Assembly: GCA_030068145.1 (NCBI GenBank)
Contig: JAPJBO010000724.1
Span: forward strand, 52,928-116,927
Direction: 5' to 3'
From: Diplonema papillatum
Taxonomy: Eukaryota; Euglenozoa; Diplonemea; Diplonemida; Diplonemidae
DNA length: 64,000 bases
The notes under the pieces are model-generated. The model was not told the origin of the DNA and made no database searches. It saw nothing but the letters and a program-made list of their open reading frames with translations. Positions 31,531 to 44,117 of the stretch are shown here, in pieces; position 1 is the stretch's first letter, and every line of letters starts with the position of its first letter. Made by a program: the position numbers and the translations under genes.

Positions 31531-32061
31531 AGTACGTGCGCTCGGCTAAAGACCGGCGCGGGGCGAGACTGGAGCAGCAGTTAAAGTTCGGGCGAAGCTA
31601 AAGTGTCGGTGAAGCTAAGTTCGGGCGAAGCTAAGTTCATTCTGGTGATGCTGAGTTCCGCGTCTGGGAGTAAGTTTGGCCGTGACGGCAAGTTTGGCGC
31701 CAGTACCTGGGGGGAGACCCGGACCCCCCCCAATTCCGTTTCCCAGACTGACCCCCCGTGGTAATCCATTGAGAAACTCCGCAAGAAAACGCAAATTTCG
31801 GGCACATTAGACCCCGAGGACCAACAAACCCCGAACATAATCTTCGGCCGGAAAAGTGTCATCGGCAGGGTTCGAACCCGGCCTGAAGGCCCGACACCCG
31901 GTCACTCTGCCACCTCTATGCATTTTGGCAGGGGGAAAAAAAGCTAGCTCCGCGCAATAATCTAGTCTCCAAAAACTATACACTTTAGCAACATTAAAAG
32001 CCGGGTTGGCTCGATTAGAGGCTATTCACATTGCATGTTCATAGGACCTCCAGTCTCGAAA
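31531..32061 (-). mobile_element. Insertion with tRNA-like Pol III block, short form
   Basis: Absent from the matching place in unit I, where TTCAACAAA runs into AGTTGTATTG (15406-15430). It starts GTACGTGCGCTCGGCTAAAG, has a few AAGCTAAGTTCGGGCG units, a middle block (GAGAAACTCCGCAAGAAAAC) and, on the minus strand at 31917-31865, a tRNA-like segment: box A TGGCAGAGTGACCGG and box B GGTTCGAACCC. The 3' strand of an acceptor stem (CGATGAC) lacks its partner, so it is tRNA-derived rather than a tRNA. A longer relative is at 51402-52866. Confidence 0.65.
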
Positions 32062-32491
32062 AATAGTTGTATTGTTTTTGATAGAACTTCTGTAATGACG
32101 GGAACATTTCCGGAACAACGGTTGCACATGAAAGAGAAAACGAAGCCAACGAAAAAGTGCTACTACAGGCGACCCCCCTAGAGAACTGCGGGTGCTTTGT
32201 ATGTACACAGTATGTTGTAAACGTTACTTCACGTTTACTTCAGAATGAGTGAACCTTACGTTTATGAACACTGGCCCTGGGGAGGAGGCATACATACAGT
32301 GTACAACCTTTCGACACTGGGCTCCCGATATACAAAGGTCAGCCTCACAACCAAACGAAAGGTCGAACAACACCTTGGAAACACCTGTTTTTGTTTGGGA
32401 AGTGCCGCAATCAAGTCTCGCGCTTAGCCGCATTCCGACTTCGTTGCCACATCACTCGACTTGAAGCACCGCCCAACGAGCAGACAGTAGT

Positions 32492-32524
<33 letters not shown>

Positions 32525-33599
32525 ACAATTACAATTATTTCAAGCAAACTTACACATGGAAGAAACTCCGTGTACTTTCTCTGCACGCTCGTGTGTACAC
32601 ATTAACAGCAAAATGCTAGAAATGTGCAAATATGTCTGCATCCCTTTCACTACCCGACTCCCAGCCTCCATGGTCAACCGAAGACCCTAAACCGCCGAAC
32701 CTTCAAAACCACAATTAGCGCCAAGAGGACATCCTCCCATGAGTTCTTTTGAGTAGATACCACATGATATGGCATTTCCGTGTACGTAGAGAGGCTGTCG
32801 ACACTCAGCTGGGCGCCTTTTGATTGTGAGCATGGGGGAAGATCCATGACAGTCTTTATTTGAAGCACGAGGTGGTAATTGCGGTGAGTCATTAACTCGC
32901 AAGAAAACGGTGAGGCAGAATGTGTGGCTACTCAAGCTAACACGTATCGTAGAAAGCATTGGTTACAACACGATTCACAGGCAATCTCAAGCAACGCTGG
33001 AGACAAAAGCAGTTCTGAAAAGAATCTCTTGGTCGAGTGTACTTGAGCATGCGGTTCCTCTTTGATTAGGCATCCGAAGGCGAAAACGAATTGGGGCGAA
33101 CCCACTTCTTATGTTGTCCTCTCTGCTGTTGCGTAGGACAAGGTTGTCCTCCAGACAATTGACTCGAGCCTACGGGGACCGTGTCTGTCTCATGTGTTTG
33201 AGCCAAATTCACTTGTGCCCCCTGAAAACGATGTTTGCTCGATTACGCGTCGAACGCCTGACGGCTCGGTTGGGGGCAACGCCTCACGAGCTTGGGCCCG
33301 AAATCAGGGGGTTTGTGTTACAATGTATTGTTGGTACTAAGAATCAGAAGTTGGCAGCGTGCTGCATAAAACTTACCGACGCAGTGGTGAGTTCCGCGAA
33401 TGCGCACAAACACACCCCACAACATGCCCCAGACTACTAGGCCTGGCGGCCAAACATCCCCAGTAAAAGTCACCTTCGAAAGAAGCTCGTCTAAACTCGT
33501 ATGGCGAGTTTGGCGAGATTATGAGACGAAAAGAAGACTCGTGCATGAGAATACGACTCGTATGCACTGTATGCCTAGGCCACTGCCTTAGCTGAGCAG
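32062..33599. repeat. Intergenic block shared with 49840-51010; (AGT)n at 32489-32525
   Basis: Collinear with 49840-51010 (for example CGTGTCTGTCTCATGTGTTT). It contains an (AGT)n trinucleotide run. At 33434-33580 there is a short segment ending TATGCCTAGG that resembles an end of the 28223-30096 element. No gene seen. Confidence 0.55.
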
Positions 33600-33688
33600 G
33601 TGCTCTGCACCCGTCCAACCGAGGCGGCGGAGAAGGCCTCATCGCAGAATTGGCAAGTTGCGTTGTGCATCTTTGATCCGGGTACTTC

Positions 33689-34453
33689 CTACGTGATTGT
33701 CACCCCTTCCCTCCCAAACGTCTCCTTTGCGTTTATTCTCCATTTATGTGGTTTCGAAACGAAAGTCCGCCTGGATCTTTTGCTTGTTAGCCCCTCTTCC
33801 GTTGATCGAATGCGTTTCCAGTGGAAGCAGCCCAGGTGGTGCAGGAAACGCCTACTCAGCGTTTTACTCCAACCGAGGACAACCACAGCCAGTTGTACCT
33901 TGTGGGTGGTCTTCTTCGCCAACTCTCCGTCCATGTCACCAGGGCCACGCCCTGCGTCGTCTCCGGCTTCGTGACGTCGTCGGCCGTTACGACCAGAACG
34001 GGTCAGTCCTCCGAGAGCTGAACCAGCGCGTCTCGCCGTTTTCTCGCCAGCAGCTGTGCGTCGGCCGCGGAGGCTCAGCAGTGGCGCCGCGTTGAGGTGC
34101 AGGCGATTCTCGAACCCCATCGCCCCAAACGAGGCCGAGAGGGCCTTGGTGTAGGCCAGCTGTCCCTGGGGCCGAATACCGGTCGCCGCCACAAAAAGAC
34201 GCGCCGAGTCCGCGGTCATGCCCAGCCCGCGTGCCGATGTCCATGCAAGCATCCGCCGCCACAAGTTCCGGCGCTCTTGCGTTGTCGATCGAGCCCACAT
34301 ATCCGCCACAGCCGACGACATCCTCATGCGTGCCATTTCCAAAGAAACCGCATTCTCCTTGGTTTGACCTGTACAGGTCGTACCTCCAGACGTGATGAGG
34401 CGGTACACTGCCCGGCCTATCTCCGACGAAGGGATCAGTTCGGTTCTCGCCAA
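33689..34453 (-). pseudogene. Possible tyrosine-recombinase core-binding fragment
   Basis: 254 aa frame. Residues about 50-115 (ADMWARSTTQERRNLWRRML, then LAYTKALSASFGAMG) look like the helical core-binding domain found at the N-terminus of phage-type integrases. After about residue 120 it enters the 240-bp repeat and becomes Arg/Gly-rich, with no catalytic boxes. A truncated YR is the best guess. Confidence 0.4.
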
Positions 34454-34784
34454 CGGTGGCGCGACATTAGGGAGGGGTTGGATCGGATGCGCTTGGGTGG
34501 TTGGGTCGGTGTTGGTCGACGCGTCGACGAATCGATTGTGTGTGCCGACGGGGGATGAGGTTGCATTCGGCGTACTGCCACGACAGCCGGCGGGGGGGGA
34601 AGCCGGGGTCGATATTCCATTAGGGATGTTGGGGACGGTCGCGACGGGCGCTTACCGCCCTTGGAGAGAACCTCATAAACGTTCGGGGAGGTTCTGGGCA
34701 GAGTGGCTTTGGAACTGGCGTCATCAAAACGGGCCGGGGGTCGGCCGTCATTTTCCCCCGGCCTTGGCGTTTCCCGTCCGCGGC

Positions 34785-35264
34785 TTAAACGCCATCTTTT
34801 TGGCGGGGCCGTGTTTCTCCTTCTTGGAGTCGAGAACCGCCTCGGCCTTGTCGAGGGCGTCTTCCGCCTGGGTTCCTATCTGCCGGAGCAGGTCGCGCCG
34901 GGCTGTGTCCCTTCTCGACGTAGAGGCGTTGCATCCTCACGGCCGTCAGCAGGTCGTTGCCCAGCCTCAGCTGGTCCGGGCTGCAACCAACCGACCGTTG
35001 CCGACACCGAGCGAATCCAGCTCCGCAACACGTCGACTCCAAAAGTTCGCCGCCAACGAGGTGGGTCCTCCCACACACGTACGCCACCTCCAAATCACGC
35101 ACGAGGCCCTCCGGGTCGCCCTCGATCGCGTTCGCCAGCGACTGCACGTCCTTCGCCTCCTTGACGAACACCCGCGGAGCGACAGCCACCGGCTGCCCGA
35201 CCGTTGCCACCGGCGCGTCCATTGGCGCGTCCGCGCCAATGGACGCGCCGAGAGACGTCGACAA
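34785..35264 (-). CDS. Hypothetical protein fragment
   Basis: 159-aa minus-strand frame between the YR-like fragment and the minisatellite. It has a plausible helical middle (VFVKEAKDVQSLANAIEGD) and a basic tail (RNPGGRRPRQGRGG), similar in character to the end of a Gag-like protein. No known domain. The true start is unclear because the frame opens inside the repeat. Confidence 0.3.
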   Translation of the reverse strand: MSTSLGASIGADAPMDAPVATVGQPVAVAPRVFVKEAKDVQSLANAIEGDPEGLVRDLEVAYVCGRTHLVGGELLESTCCGAGFARCRQRSVGCSPDQLRLGNDLLTAVRMQRLYVEKGHSPARPAPADRNPGGRRPRQGRGGSRLQEGETRPRQKDGV

Positions 35265-35935
35265 GGGGCGCAGGCCGCGGGAGGAGCCTGGCAGCAGGAC
35301 AGCCCGGGGTAGCCGAGAGACGGCGACGAGGGGCGCAGGCCGCGGGAGGAGCCTGGCAGCAGGACAGCCCGGAATAGCCGAGAGACGTCGACAAGGGGCG
35401 GAGGCAGCGGGAGGAGCTGGCAGCAGGACAGCCCGGGGTAGCCGAGAGACGTCGACAAGGGGCGGAGGCAGCGGGAGGAGCCTGGCAGCAGGACAGCCCG
35501 GGGTGCGGAGGCAGCGGGAGGAGCTGGCAGCAGGACAGCCCGGGGTAGCCGAGAGACGGCGACAAGGGGCGGAGGCAGCGGGAGGAGCTGGCAGCAGGAC
35601 AGCCCGGGGTAGCCGAGAGACGTCGACAAGGGGCGGAGGCCGCGGGAGGAGCCTGGCAGCAGGACAGCCCGGGGTAGCCGAGAGACGGCGACGAGGGGCG
35701 GAGGCAGCGGGAGGAGCTGGGAGCAGGACAGCCCGGGGTAGCCGAGAGACGTCGACACGGGGCGGAGGCAGCGGGAGGAGCCTGGCAGCAGGACAGCCCG
35801 GGGTGCGGAGGCAGCGGGAGGAGCTGGCAGCAGGACAGCCCGGGGTAGCCGAGAGACGTCGACACGGGGCGGAGGCCGCGGGAGGAGCCTGGGAGCAGGA
35901 CAGCCCGGGTAGCCGAGAGACGTCGACAAGGGGCG
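35263..35935. repeat. Minisatellite of about 64 bp, about 11 copies
   Basis: Unit AGCCGAGAGACGTCGACAAG plus GGCAGCAGGACAGCCC. Units are 64-65 bp with some shortened by about 20 bp, so the period is not a codon multiple and frames change along the array. Confidence 0.9.
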
Positions 35936-35951
35936 GATCATCAGGCCCAGG

Positions 35952-36853
35952 TCACGGAACCGTCTGCTCTCGCAAGGTACTCCACCTGTCTAGTCGGTCC
36001 ACCTGCTTCACCGACGCGAAGATCCTCTGGGGTGCAAACTTGGCGGCCAGCTGCATGCTCCGGTGCCCCTCGTTCATCCGCGTCTCCTTCACGTCGTGCG
36101 CCAACTTCTTCTGCCCAACGAGTTTCCTTCCGGTCGTGTAGCCGGTATGCTCGCCTCCGGCGGTGCGTCTTCCTGACCCGCAGCAGCCGTGTTCCTCCAC
36201 GCCCATCACGGGATCTCTGCCTTCATTTACACGCCGGCGCCGTGCCCTCGAAGCGTATCTACTTCGGGGTTCTCGTCGTTTTTGACGGTGACTGCTTCGG
36301 GGACTTCGGTGACCGTGATGTCGACTTGGTCTGCGATCTCGGCCGCTTCTTGATCCTGTCAGGTTCCGCCGGCGCCTGCCGCTTCGGCGACGGTGACGTC
36401 GTCTTTTGCGGGTCGGCTGCCTGTGCCTGGAGTTGCGCACGCAAGGCCTGCACCAGCGTCCCCAGCTCCTCCATCCTCCGCACACATGTCGCGTTCTGGG
36501 CGCGCATGTCCTGCTTCTGCTGGCGCTGCTAGGGGTGGCGCGGGCTGCTGGTGCGTTGCCGCTGCGCCTGCCGTCTGCGGTTTGCCGGTACGCCAGGCCT
36601 TCGAGCCCTGCTTTGCCCGCCATCGTGTACCGGCGGACATCCTGTCTTCGTCCGCGGGCGGCAGAGCTGTACATGTCTTCCGGAGCAGCATCCCGACCAG
36701 CTCGTCGCCAGGCTGCAGCAGGACGGCTGGCGGACTTCGGTCCTCAGACCTGCGCACCACCACCGTCGTCTCCACCCCCTCGCCTTCGCCTCCTGGCCCC
36801 GAGGACAACCACAGCCAGTTGTACCTTGTGGGTGGTCTTCTTCGCCAACTCAT
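35952..36853 (-). pseudogene. Possible gag remains of the degenerate element
   Basis: Overlapping minus-strand frames. One (36259-36507) starts MRAQNATCVRRMEELGTLVQ with a short coiled coil, then a Lys/Pro/Ser-rich basic region (TTSPSPKRQAPAEPDRIKKR). Another (35952-36674) carries MQLAAKFAPQRIFASVKQVD. The layout resembles Gag proteins of the other elements, but no single frame covers it. Confidence 0.35.
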
Positions 36854-37313
36854 GTCACCAGGGCCACGCCCTGCGTCGTCTCCGGCTTCCTGACGTCGTC
36901 GGCGGTTACGACCGGAACGGGCCAGTCCTCCGAATTGAGCTACACCAGCGGGTCTCGCCGTTTTCTCGCCAGCACCCAGTCACAGTGCCAGGTGCTTTCG
37001 CGTCGTTGGCCTGCGTCGGCCGCGGAAGCTCAGCAGTGGCGCCGCGTGGAGGTGCAGGCGTGAGGGTTTTGTGTTCTTTTAGTTCAATCTTGTTTTATTT
37101 ATTTTGATCGTTGTTCCAGCCCCGCAACAAGTGAGCAAAGTGTGTATGTGACAACGATGAGTTGCAGCATGTGGGTGTTGCTTGCTGTCAGTGTGTTGTG
37201 GAGTGTGAGCGGAGTGATTCAGTGACACAGGGGCGCGACACAGCTCAGTGTTCGTGACGACCGTGAAATCGACTCTACTGCGGCAGGCTTTGCATGGTGT
37301 TGGGGGGCGAATC

Positions 37314-40300
37314 ATGCGTTCGGCGGAAGATGCGCAGTACTACAGACGGATGGAAGTTGTGGTCAACAGAGTGATGATGCGGCTCATGGAATGTGTACTC
37401 AAGGAGCGTCCGGAGTCTTCGAAGCACGTGCTCGTCACGATAAGTGACGTAATTAAGCAGAATTTGAAGGCGTCTGACAAAGTATGGCTCTGTGGAGCCT
37501 GCGCTGGCATGAACGAGACGGCGGCAGCCGTGTGCCATTCGTGCAGACTGGGGAAGAACGAGCCTATTCCTCCTGAAGAAGCTGGCGACGGTCCTTTGCT
37601 CGTTGCGCTGAGGCACGACTTGGCTCTGAGAGAAGAGTCCCTCGGCCTGCGTGAACAATTGATAGCCGCAAGAGAGCACGATTTGGGTATAGATACGTCA
37701 CCTGTGCCGGTTGCGAAGGTCAAGGCAAAGTCAGCGAACGAAGTTCCGTCTCGATTCGGAGACGGTGCGGATCTTCTGCCGTCGCAGGAGAAGGTGCCTG
37801 ATAAACCAGTTTTGTTCCCAAAAGGGTACGTGCCGCTGCCGCAGGCTTCTTCCGCCGACGGCAAAGGTGTGCTAAAGTTCATGGCGGCGTGGGCGGATCC
37901 TCAGGGGAAGCGGATGTGGTCGCAAGAAACGGTCGACGACTTTGTGTCCGACGGCGACTTTCTTGTCGACGTCAGCCGGAAACGGGGGAAGTCGGGCACC
38001 GAAGCTGCAATGATTGTGCGCACGCTGTACGCGTACACTCATTCTCAGCTCGGGCCCCGCGTTCTGTGGGCCGTGTGGGTGCCGGAAATGGAGGCCGAAG
38101 ACGCCGAGAGCAAGAGACCGCCGAAATGGGAGCCGCTGTTCAAAACCTCCGCGAGTCTAGAGGAGCAGTACCAAAAGCATCGCGGCACTCACAACGGAAC
38201 GAAGACGACCAGTCCCTCTTTCGCCCTGAAGACTGTCGACGAATTGGCGGCTCTGCTGATGGTGAGCGAACAAGATCTTGGAGGCAGCGTCATGATTGAA
38301 GAGCACAAGCATCTCGCCAACATCGACTTGTCAGTTCTGTTCGGTGTTTGTCCATTGGGCAAGCTGGTGATCGTGCGATATGAGAATATCAACAGAGGCG
38401 ACTTAACCCTCAGCCCGCTGCGAGACAATGTTTTATGGATTCCCAGCGGCGAAGTGCTGAGAGTATCGTCGCCTTTGAACGACGACCCATCGTGCAGCGA
38501 AACACCGTATCCTGGGGTTTTCGAATATCTTGCGTCCAATGTTCCGTCGCTTGCCCTCCGCAGTTCTCCAGACGCGCAGGTTTGCAACTGGACGTGCACT
38601 CCGTTCGCTGATGACGAGTTGAAGTCGCTGATCGAAGAATGTCTTGCGGAGCCGAATCAACAAAAGCCAAACAAAGCGTTTCACGAACGAGCGCTCGAAC
38701 TACTGGAGCGCGATAAAGTGACGAGGCAGGGCGACTTTCCAAGCATCACCCGGGAACTGTTCGCAGGCGTATTCAAAGCATCGTGTCGCTTCGACGATGC
38801 AGTACTGCTGACGCCCGAAGAGATCGCTCGGTCCTTCACTATGCAGTGCGTGACTTGGTACGGCCGACATTATCTGCTGACGCTCAGCACAACCACAGTG
38901 GAAACGAGGACTCCGCATACCATAGGCTGCATTGAAACAGGGGACGTGTCGAGTGTGTACAGAGTAGTGACGAGCTTCTGGCCTCAGCAGATATTCTACT
39001 TGCTTAACATGGCGATGCGAGAAACTCAATTCGGCAACCCAGACGCTATGCTGACAATCGGCACCAGCGACGACAAAGCGATGCTCGGGACGGCGGGTCA
39101 ATACTACGCTACGCAGCCAGCTACTTGGGAGGACGGGAAAGACGTGCAGCCTGCGGTGTTTTCAAGAAGGGACAAGGGATTGTTCGGCACTGCGCACTTA
39201 GTTCGCTTGTCTTGGTGTGGGACCGAGTGGCGTATTCGCTATCCAACGGGCGTTGAGAAAGGTGTGCGTGGAGGCGAAGCCCGCGTGGCTTTGAAAGCTT
39301 GGATGTTGCCGCAGGTTAGGCCTTTCATCTTTTTCATGAACAAGGCGTTGGATGCTGTTCAAGAGTCCGACGATGTTCACGCGACGCGAAAGACGTACCG
39401 AGGCATCAGCTGCTCGTTGTCACGTGATGTGTACGACACAGGCCGTGTGTTAGTTTGGGCGCAGTATTCGTCGACGAGTGAAGACCAAGGCGTAGCGGCT
39501 GCTTTCGCTAAAGGAGAATCAGCGGCGGCAGTCTTCACGATGCATGGGACGACGTGTGTGCCCGTCAAACCGTTTTCTCGGTTCGCGCGCGAGGCAGAAC
39601 TTTTGTACAAGAACAACACGTGTTTTCGCGTGACGGAGGCACTTACCAAAGAGCAGGCCCAGATCCTTGGAAAGGAAAACCTGCAACTGTTTACACTCGA
39701 AGAAGTGTCAGAGACTGCGATGTACTGCCTTCTCGTGAGGAGACTGCTGCCGTTGGCAAAGACCACGGCGGCGGCCTCTGTGGTGTTTCAAGCTGAGGCA
39801 GCGCTCAAAGGGAACAAGTGCCTTGAACTGTCGCTCTCACACAACAAGGTAGGTGAAGTGCCATCGAAGTGGCAAGTATTCTTCCATGAGCCGACTGTAG
39901 GCTGCCCCATTGAAGGATCGTCGGCTTGGAACAACCCGATGTGTGATGAGAAGTGGCTTGACGTCTTCGAGCAAGCTCGCAGTTCTATGACACCAGTCAG
40001 TGAGGACGAACAGCCACAACATCTGTTGTATGCTTCAGAAGCTCCTGATGGAAGACCAGGTACGCATGGTGTGAAGACGATCAAGGTGTCAGGAGGAGTA
40101 GCCGCCGAAGGCCAAGCTACGGGGTTGTACCAGAACGATGACGACCTTATTTTTGAAATCAGCAATGAAGGCGAAGGTGAAGTTAGGTGGGAAGACGGCA
40201 AGTGGTGCTTCCAGTTCTCTCTGATGTCCGACAAGGAAATTTACCTCGAGTCGGAATCTCTACTCGGAGAGTGGCCAAAGAAGGGAGAGTTCGCGCCGCC

Positions 40301-43300
40301 GACGGTGAAAGCAGTTCACACTGTATCCAGCAACTTGTTGGCTCCTCGTTGTTCGAACGATCATGTCATGACTGTCGCCAACGTGGAGGCAGCTGAAATT
40401 TATAGTTGCGCGGTTTGCGATAAGGACATCAAGACGAAGAAGTACTACACTTGTACGAAGTGCACCGACAAGGTCGACCTTCACTGCGTGAATAGTGTTT
40501 CATTCGGGGATGCCACGTTTGCTCTAGAACGCAACACGCTCGTCAAATACGTGAAAGACGAGGTTGAATGTCCTCGCATCACTTCCTTGAAGTATATCGC
40601 GAGCACCCTCATCGACCAGAACGGTTTCGAAACAGAAACAGATGAGGAACTGGCCCAAATAGGTCGCTTGGCGGCAATGGCACTGATTCCAAACAATATT
40701 CCGTTGCAGCAAGAGCAATGCGAGCCTTCGAGGAAGGTGCTGGAAGCCGCGTCGCACCTGGTAGGGCGACGCGTAGACAGATTGAGGATCTTCGGCAAGA
40801 GAGGAACTGAAGATCGGATTCACATGCAACTGGCAGGCTATCCTTGCGAAGCAGACAGTGACAAGCCTGCAACGCCCTTCTGGTGCGTTGCTGCGGAGTT
40901 CAGGAAGACTGACGCACGCCCTGGACTTGCCGTGGGCAACGAGGGTGCTTTCATGGCCTCCCGTGTAGTGAGGCTAAATGTTCCGTTAGAAGTTGTCGGT
41001 TTGAGGAACAATCTGGTTGGTATTGAGGGAGCCAAGGAGCTGCTGGAAGCGGTACGGCGGAACCCCCACATTTGTGAAGCGACTTTGGGAGATGACCACG
41101 TGGACAACGCCGAGGTAGAACTGTATCGCGTTGCACTTTCCATCCGCTGCATGTATCATACTTGCATGTTGGAGGAGAAGCCTCTATTGGCGGATCACTT
41201 GTCCGGCATGGGTGCTCGATGGCCCGAGATTCTTGCACTTGCGCTTGGCGACATTAAGGATATGGAACTGCCTGTCGGCGGCATTCTGGACCATCATCCC
41301 GTCGGTTGGGCGGAAATGGCACGCGGCTTCGTCACGCCACCGCGGCCTGCCAAACGTTCTCTGCACCATGCCTGCGAAGCTGGTCAAATGGGGGCAGTTA
41401 TACCGTTGCTGGATGATTGTGGAATGGACCCTGATGAACTAGACGAAAAAGGAGCACCCCCCTTGCTCAAAGCAGTGCGGCAAAATGCGTTCGAGAGCGA
41501 GCAGGGAAGGATCGTGATTGGGAGGCTGGTGACACCAGAAACAATGAAGCGAAACGAAGCGTTGAAGATTGCAGCGCGCGTGTGTGGTCCTGTGATCACG
41601 GGGGAGCTGCTGAAGCAAGGCATGACGGTTGAAGATGGTGACTCTGAAGTGCTGATCATGGCAGTTAAGAACCCAGCTTTTGGAAAGGATCTGGCGGTTT
41701 TGGGGCAGCTTCTCCAACCGCAAGCCATCAGCAACCAACTGCTGTTCTTGGCGGCAAAGGCGGGGCAGAGCTTTGATGTGCTGGATGCATTGCTTCAAGC
41801 CGGAGTTGATCCAGCAGACTCTGAGAGTGGCAGTACCGCTCTTCATGTACTCGCTGGGCGCAAGGATTCGGGTGAGTTTGCAGACAACGAACTTGCTGTA
41901 ATTAAGAAAATGGCTACACATGAAGTGTTGACCGCCGTCAATAACGAGGACGACTCTGTTTTAATGACTGCAATACAGCACAATCCGGCTCTTGCTTTTT
42001 TCCTCTGCAACGAGTGCCAAGCTAAAAAACACGCTGACATGCCTTCCGTGTTGAAGAAGGCCTGCGCGAACAGTTATTTCAACAGCCCTGAAACCGTGGG
42101 TTGCCTGAGAGACTTTTTTGACGAGAAAAAGACGTCAGCTGCACTGCATGCGGCGTGCCGAGCGGGCTTGGTTCATGTTACACAGCTTCTTATTGATGAG
42201 GGTTTTGGTAGGGAGAGAGACGACTGTGACAACACACCTCTGCACAGCGCGTGCATGTCTTCATTTGACTGGGCGAAGTCTGCGGAAGGCACGAGATTAA
42301 TCGATGCCCTCGCAAAAGATGCTTTGGATACAATAAACGAAGACGACGAGCCACCGGTTGTCTCCGCTATTGCAGCAGGTTTGGTGGAAACGACAGGTTA
42401 CCTTTTGAAGTTAGGCGCCAGCGTCCGGGTACTACACGATGCCAGAATCACCGCGCACTTAGCGAGAACAAGTGCTTTTGAATCATGTGAGAGGGGCCGT
42501 GAGATTATCAGGGACATTGTGATGCGCGAGAAGGCTTTGAGAGATGAAAGAGAGCCGGATGCATCCGATTGCTCCGACGACGAAGAAATGTCTTCGTTAA
42601 TGGTTGCATGCGCCATGGGGAAAGTGGAGACCGCACGTATCTTCTTAGACTTGGGGATGTCGAAGGTGGGGGCGTTGCAGGGCGTGAGCGTCAGCAGTGC
42701 ATTCGCTGAGCACCTGGACCTCGTCGAAAGAATCATCGACGACACGGATTTGGCGAAAATAGAAATTGATGACGAGCATCCCGTCATCGCAGCAATCGCA
42801 GCTGGCAATGGCAGCATCATACCAGTCGTAATGAAGCATATGTCCGAAGAGCAGAAGAACAAAATATGTGAAGTGGCAATCGGGCAGATATTGGAAACTG
42901 ACTCGATGGACTCTCATGAAGGTGTCGAGATTCTGCAGTTGTTCCTCTCACCTGAACGGGTCAACGAGCGTGTCGATGGCAACCTTCCACTTCACTTAGC
43001 CATAGACGAGGGCTATGCAGTACTTGCGACAGCTCTGCTGGATCTGGGTGCCGACCCCAGTATCTTGCAAGACGAAGAGACATCGTGTCTTCTTGCAGCG
43101 TGCACCGCTATGTTCGACAAGGCTGACATCCGAGACCTCGTTCGTCGTCTTGCTGTTCCTTCAGTGCTCAACAGTCCTGGGTACCCATTGTATGCAGCAA
43201 TCGACGACGGCCAAGTTGAGATCGCGGAGGTTCTTCTCAGCATTCCTGGCATCGACATCATGAAAACGGAAAGCCAAGAAACAATAGCCCACGCCGCCAC

Positions 43301-43712
43301 CTCCGGATCTGAGTGGAACAGTGTCCATGGGGTCAGCATAATCAAACGGGTATTAGACCGCGCTCCACAGTTGCTCGGAGCTAAACAGTCGGACGGTAAA
43401 ACACCCTTCCACTATGCAGTTGAATGCCAGCACTGGTACTTGCTGGAGGCATTTATGAGCTATGGCCTAGAGCGACCGTGGGTTGTAGACACAGAGGGAC
43501 GATGTGTATTAGTGGACAAGAATCTCTCCAGCCCTCTTCACGAGCTTGTAATGCACGCTGTAGGTCCTGGGTTTGAGACGAAGGTGTTCCGCAAACTGGC
43601 AGTTGCGCCTCTCATCGACATGCAAGACAAAAATGGGGATACAGCGCTGCACTTAGCCGCAAGATGCCGACCTATCAACGCACAGCTTTTGGTATCATGT
43701 TCTGTTCTTCAG
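37314..43712 (+). CDS. Copy C, exon 1: RanBP2-ZnF / ADP-ribosyltransferase / LRR / ankyrin protein
   Basis: 2133 codons from the first in-frame ATG at 37314; the frame is open to 37248 without another ATG. Domains: residues about 58-79 WLCGACAG...CHSC (RanBP2/NZF finger, ubiquitin or RNA binding); about 550-800 a mono-ADP-ribosyltransferase fold with R696 (TYRGIS), S-T-S 720-722 and E760-A-E762, the R-S-E signature of arginine-type enzymes that move ADP-ribose from NAD to proteins; about 1032-1061 Cys-rich YSCAVC...YYTCTKC...LHC (ZZ/C1-like); about 1215-1270 leucine-rich (LEVVGLRNNLVGIEGAKELL); about 1345 to the end ankyrin repeats. There is no signal peptide, so it is probably intracellular. 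Exon end at CAG|GTTGAA. All key catalytic residues are present; substrate unknown. Confidence 0.88.
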
Positions 43713-44117
43713 GTTGAAAGGAGGAAGTCAGCACCACGTTTGCACATATGAGACCGTTGTCTATTGACAATCATTTTACATACGTCAGCTTGGAAGGAAA
43801 TGCTCGACGATGCTGCCAGACGAAGAACCGAAGGGATCTCAAGTGCTGTAACTACCGAGCCACGTGTTGAACGGACGTGCGGTGGGGGTCTACCCCTACA
43901 CGACAAGACACACAAATACAACAAGTCAAGGTCCTGAGTGCGAAAACAACACACGATGGTGTAAACGAAGAACAAATCAGAATGTGTTCGTATTGTATTT
44001 ACCTCTCTACCTCTCTACCTCTCCATTTTCCCCTGCCATTCGGAGTTGAAGCAATCGAGTATTTCTGAAATGCGTGTTCCAACTGCTTGAAGACCAACAT
44101 CGAAGTAAACACAACAG
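43713..44117 (+). other. Intron of copy C
   Basis: 405 bp, phase 0, GTTGAAAGG...AACACAACAG. If retained, translation ends after 12 extra residues (TGA at 43749-43751). A pyrimidine-rich stretch near 44000-44030 (CCTCTCTACCTCTC) marks where copy A carries its CT tract and elements. Confidence 0.8.

Larger units (their letters stand above)
33600..37075 (-). mobile_element. Degenerate YR-type retroelement, minus strand
   Basis: Direct repeats of about 240 bp at 33866-34105 and 36798-37062 (GAGGACAACCACAGCCAGTT ... GTGGAGGTGCAGGCG) bound the coding remains. On the minus strand the order is a gag-like part, a minisatellite and a YR N-terminal fragment. No RT was found. The remains end about 240 bp upstream of the copy C start codon, so the element may have reshaped that promoter. 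The assignment rests on the YR-like fragment and the repeats. Confidence 0.45.

Noticed and set aside
31865-31920. Functional tRNA gene
   Set aside because: The 5' acceptor strand does not pair with the 3' strand and the anticodon arm is not convincing; it lies inside a repeated insertion.
37248-37313. Start of gene C at 37248
   Set aside because: That codon is GTG; the first in-frame ATG is at 37314 and the intervening residues have no support.
37275-43345. Numerous minus-strand ORFs inside gene C
   Set aside because: They overlap conserved domains on the plus strand, differ between copies and show no domain of their own.
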